Shown here one piece after another: positions 59,854 to 61,298 of a DNA stretch of 61,298 nt; positions within the stretch are counted from its first letter, which is position 1, and every line of letters starts with the position of its first letter. The stretch lies in NCBI GenBank assembly GCA_005223125.1, contig NJBH01000022.1, positions 1-61,298 of the forward strand, read 5' to 3'. The notes beneath the pieces are model-generated. The model saw nothing but the letters and a program-made list of their open reading frames with translations. It searched no databases and was not told where the DNA came from. Made by a program: the position numbers and the translations under genes. The DNA comes from Promethearchaeota archaeon Loki_b32. GTDB lineage: Archaea; Asgardarchaeota; Lokiarchaeia; Sigyniarchaeales; SOKP01.

Positions 59854-61298
59854 ATGACATATTTCTTTGAAGTTTTAGCCAGTAAGATCGGTTATTCAAG
59901 AATAGGGAGAATCATTTTTTCTAAAGAACGAAAATTATTTATTACTACTCCTAACTTAATCGTCCCTATAAAAAGCTCATTGATGAAACAATTTAATTTT
60001 ATTCAAGAATTTGAGAATCATGATCTATTCACAATTTCTAAAGAATTTTTTTTGAAAATTAGTTTTATACGAGATAAATTTAAAAATACTGGATTTATTT
60101 TCAACTATCCCGGGACAATTCAGAAATTCCAAGAAATATTGATAAAAAATAATAACATATTTTCTAAAGATAATATAATATCAATTGTTCCATTTAATGT
60201 TCCGACAACTAGTATTAGTAAAGATTTTGCTATAAAAGAGATAAAAAATTATCTTCTAAATGTAGAAACAATTTTAAAAAATTACCCACATCTAAATTTC
60301 GGTTTATCATTAAAAATTTTTGATTATACGGAATTATTTGATTTTTATACTCCAATAGTAAAACAATTTGAAAATATAAAAATCGTAAATTTAGTTGACC
60401 TCTTTGATAATTTAAGTAACTTTAGAAATATTCTTAAAATAATCTTCAAAATAAAAAATAATTTGGATAATAATGTAATTATTATGGTTTCTGGTAGAAT
60501 CATCCCGAAATATTATCCGTTATTAATCTACTTGGGAATAGATTTAATTGATTGTTCTTATTCCATGTTTTTATCCGCCGAAAACTTCTATGATACAATA
60601 GAATATCTATTACCAATATATAAGGTTAAATATTTCCCATGTTCCTGCGTAGCTTGTAAGGGTAAATTAAATTATCTATCAAATAATAAACATTCTGGTG
60701 AAAAAATTGATTTATTAAGTCTACATAATTTAATTACAGCATCAAATTATATGAAAAAGATCAAACAATATTTAAATTATGAAGATTATCGAGCTTTTGT
60801 AGAAAAATCATCCTTGGATGAAACAAATTTAATTTCGATTTTAAAGATATTAGATAAAGAATATTTTAATTATCTTAAATATGAAACACCGATAATACAA
60901 AAAAGTAAAAAAGTAAGATGTCTTGGTCCTTCTTCATATAATAGGCCAGATTTCCAGCATTTCAGGGAAAATACTATTAAAAATTTTGAACCTGAATCAT
61001 GGACAAGATTAATTATTTTACTACCATGTTCTTCTAAAAAACCTTATTCAAAATCAAAATCACATAAAGCATTTTATAGTGTTATAAGAAAATTTTCAGA
61101 GTTTCCAGATTTTCAAGAGTTTATTTTAACATCACCATTAGGAGTCATACCAAGACAATTAGAGAATATTTATCCGGCAAATTCTTATGATATATCCGTA
61201 ACGGGTGAATGGGACAATGAAGAAATAAATATTACCGCAGAAATGCTTATTAGAATGGTAGAAAAATACGAACCTGAGATTCCAATTCTATGTCATTT
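59854..61298 (+). CDS. arcS: Archaeosine synthase ArcS/TgtA2 (partial)
   Basis: Frame open from ATG 59854 to the window end, 481 codons visible, 3' end missing. It is related to the tRNA-guanine transglycosylase fold: FNYPGTIQKFQ, IIMVSGRIIPKYYPLLIYLGIDLIDCS and the cysteine pair FPCSCVACKGKL. The DUF5591 region holds LIILLPCSSKKPYSKSKSHKAF and LTSPLGVIPRQLENIYPANSYDI, diagnostic of ArcS. ArcS converts preQ0 at position 15 in the tRNA D loop into archaeosine. Several tRNAs in this window have D-loop insertions, so splicing would have to come before, or avoid, this step. It is too long for a plain TGT. Confidence 0.88.
   Translation, partial: MTYFFEVLASKIGYSRIGRIIFSKERKLFITTPNLIVPIKSSLMKQFNFIQEFENHDLFTISKEFFLKISFIRDKFKNTGFIFNYPGTIQKFQEILIKNNNIFSKDNIISIVPFNVPTTSISKDFAIKEIKNYLLNVETILKNYPHLNFGLSLKIFDYTELFDFYTPIVKQFENIKIVNLVDLFDNLSNFRNILKIIFKIKNNLDNNVIIMVSGRIIPKYYPLLIYLGIDLIDCSYSMFLSAENFYDTIEYLLPIYKVKYFPCSCVACKGKLNYLSNNKHSGEKIDLLSLHNLITASNYMKKIKQYLNYEDYRAFVEKSSLDETNLISILKILDKEYFNYLKYETPIIQKSKKVRCLGPSSYNRPDFQHFRENTIKNFEPESWTRLIILLPCSSKKPYSKSKSHKAFYSVIRKFSEFPDFQEFILTSPLGVIPRQLENIYPANSYDISVTGEWDNEEINITAEMLIRMVEKYEPEIPILCH

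Noticed and set aside
1-61298. CRISPR array or cas genes
   Set aside because: No regularly spaced repeats of 20-40 bases and no Cas-like proteins were seen; the only perfect tandem repeat noticed is a two-copy 21-mer at 34153-34194.
1-61298. Transposase or integrase genes explaining the remodelled stretches
   Set aside because: None of the coding regions shows a DDE, HUH, serine or tyrosine recombinase pattern, so the ahcY repeat is explained by recombination rather than an encoded element.

Overview
The window looks like a chromosomal segment of an Asgard (Loki-/Promethearchaeota-like) archaeon. It is very AT-rich. It carries an archaeal/eukaryotic-type information-processing block (Nep1, RNase P Rpp21, S19e, PDCD5, L39e, L31e, aIF6, L18Ae, prefoldin alpha, FtsY, SecE, archaeal DnaG, a Get3/ArsA ATPase, archaeosine synthase). 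It also has small signalling proteins typical of Asgard genomes (Ras-like GTPase, Roadblock, a longin-like protein, a ribbon-helix-helix/histidine-kinase/receiver hybrid, zinc-ribbon proteins). Shine-Dalgarno sites of the GGTGA type and frequent GTG or TTG starts fit this. The assignment is inferred from gene content; no rRNA is present.

Layout. 0-6 kb: an accessory, defence-like patch with a frameshifted gene at the edge and three consecutive minus-strand genes that each carry an HEPN-type R-x4-5-H motif. 6-17 kb: a winged-helix protein, a GTPase with its adjacent partner, an ATP-grasp ligase, a DUF1028 hydrolase, Maf, two tandem CTP-dependent lipid-kinase-like membrane proteins, a MoaD/ThiS-like protein ending in Gly-Gly, ThyA and a TatD hydrolase. 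17-34 kb: signalling and metabolism, with two chemoreceptor-type proteins, a CoA-transferase/GNAT fusion, a B12-radical SAM protein, two SCP2 proteins flanking tRNA-Asp, a histidine kinase split by an in-frame stop, a receiver protein, and longin-like and Roadblock proteins.

34.8-41 kb: a five-gene myo-inositol catabolic cluster matching the Thermotoga route. Uptake is by a GPH symporter, IolG and IolM oxidise the ring, an IolN-like creatininase-family hydrolase opens it, and IolO epimerises the product. An inverted repeat lies in the iolN/iolO intergenic region. 42-47 kb: a C-S lyase/aminotransferase, an AlkD-like repair protein, a radical SAM protein and two intron-bearing tRNAs. 47-53.5 kb: the ribosome, translation and secretion block. 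54-61 kb: a Get3-like ATPase, a transglutaminase pseudogene, a PIN/UPF0175 toxin-antitoxin pair wedged between two copies of the 3' end of ahcY, ahcY itself, a divergent regulator with an Lrp-TBP-Lrp architecture, and archaeosine synthase running off the right edge.

The most unusual signals are: (1) three tRNA genes (Arg-UCG, Phe-GAA, Gly-UCC) with roughly 30-37 nt insertions in the D loop, T arm or anticodon loop, plus an orphan tRNA 5' fragment; (2) a transcription regulator with a single TATA-binding-protein repeat between two Lrp/AsnC modules; (3) the ahcY 3'-end repeat around the toxin-antitoxin pair, whose copies differ mostly at synonymous sites; (4) a run of three HEPN proteins; (5) an inositol pathway in an archaeon.
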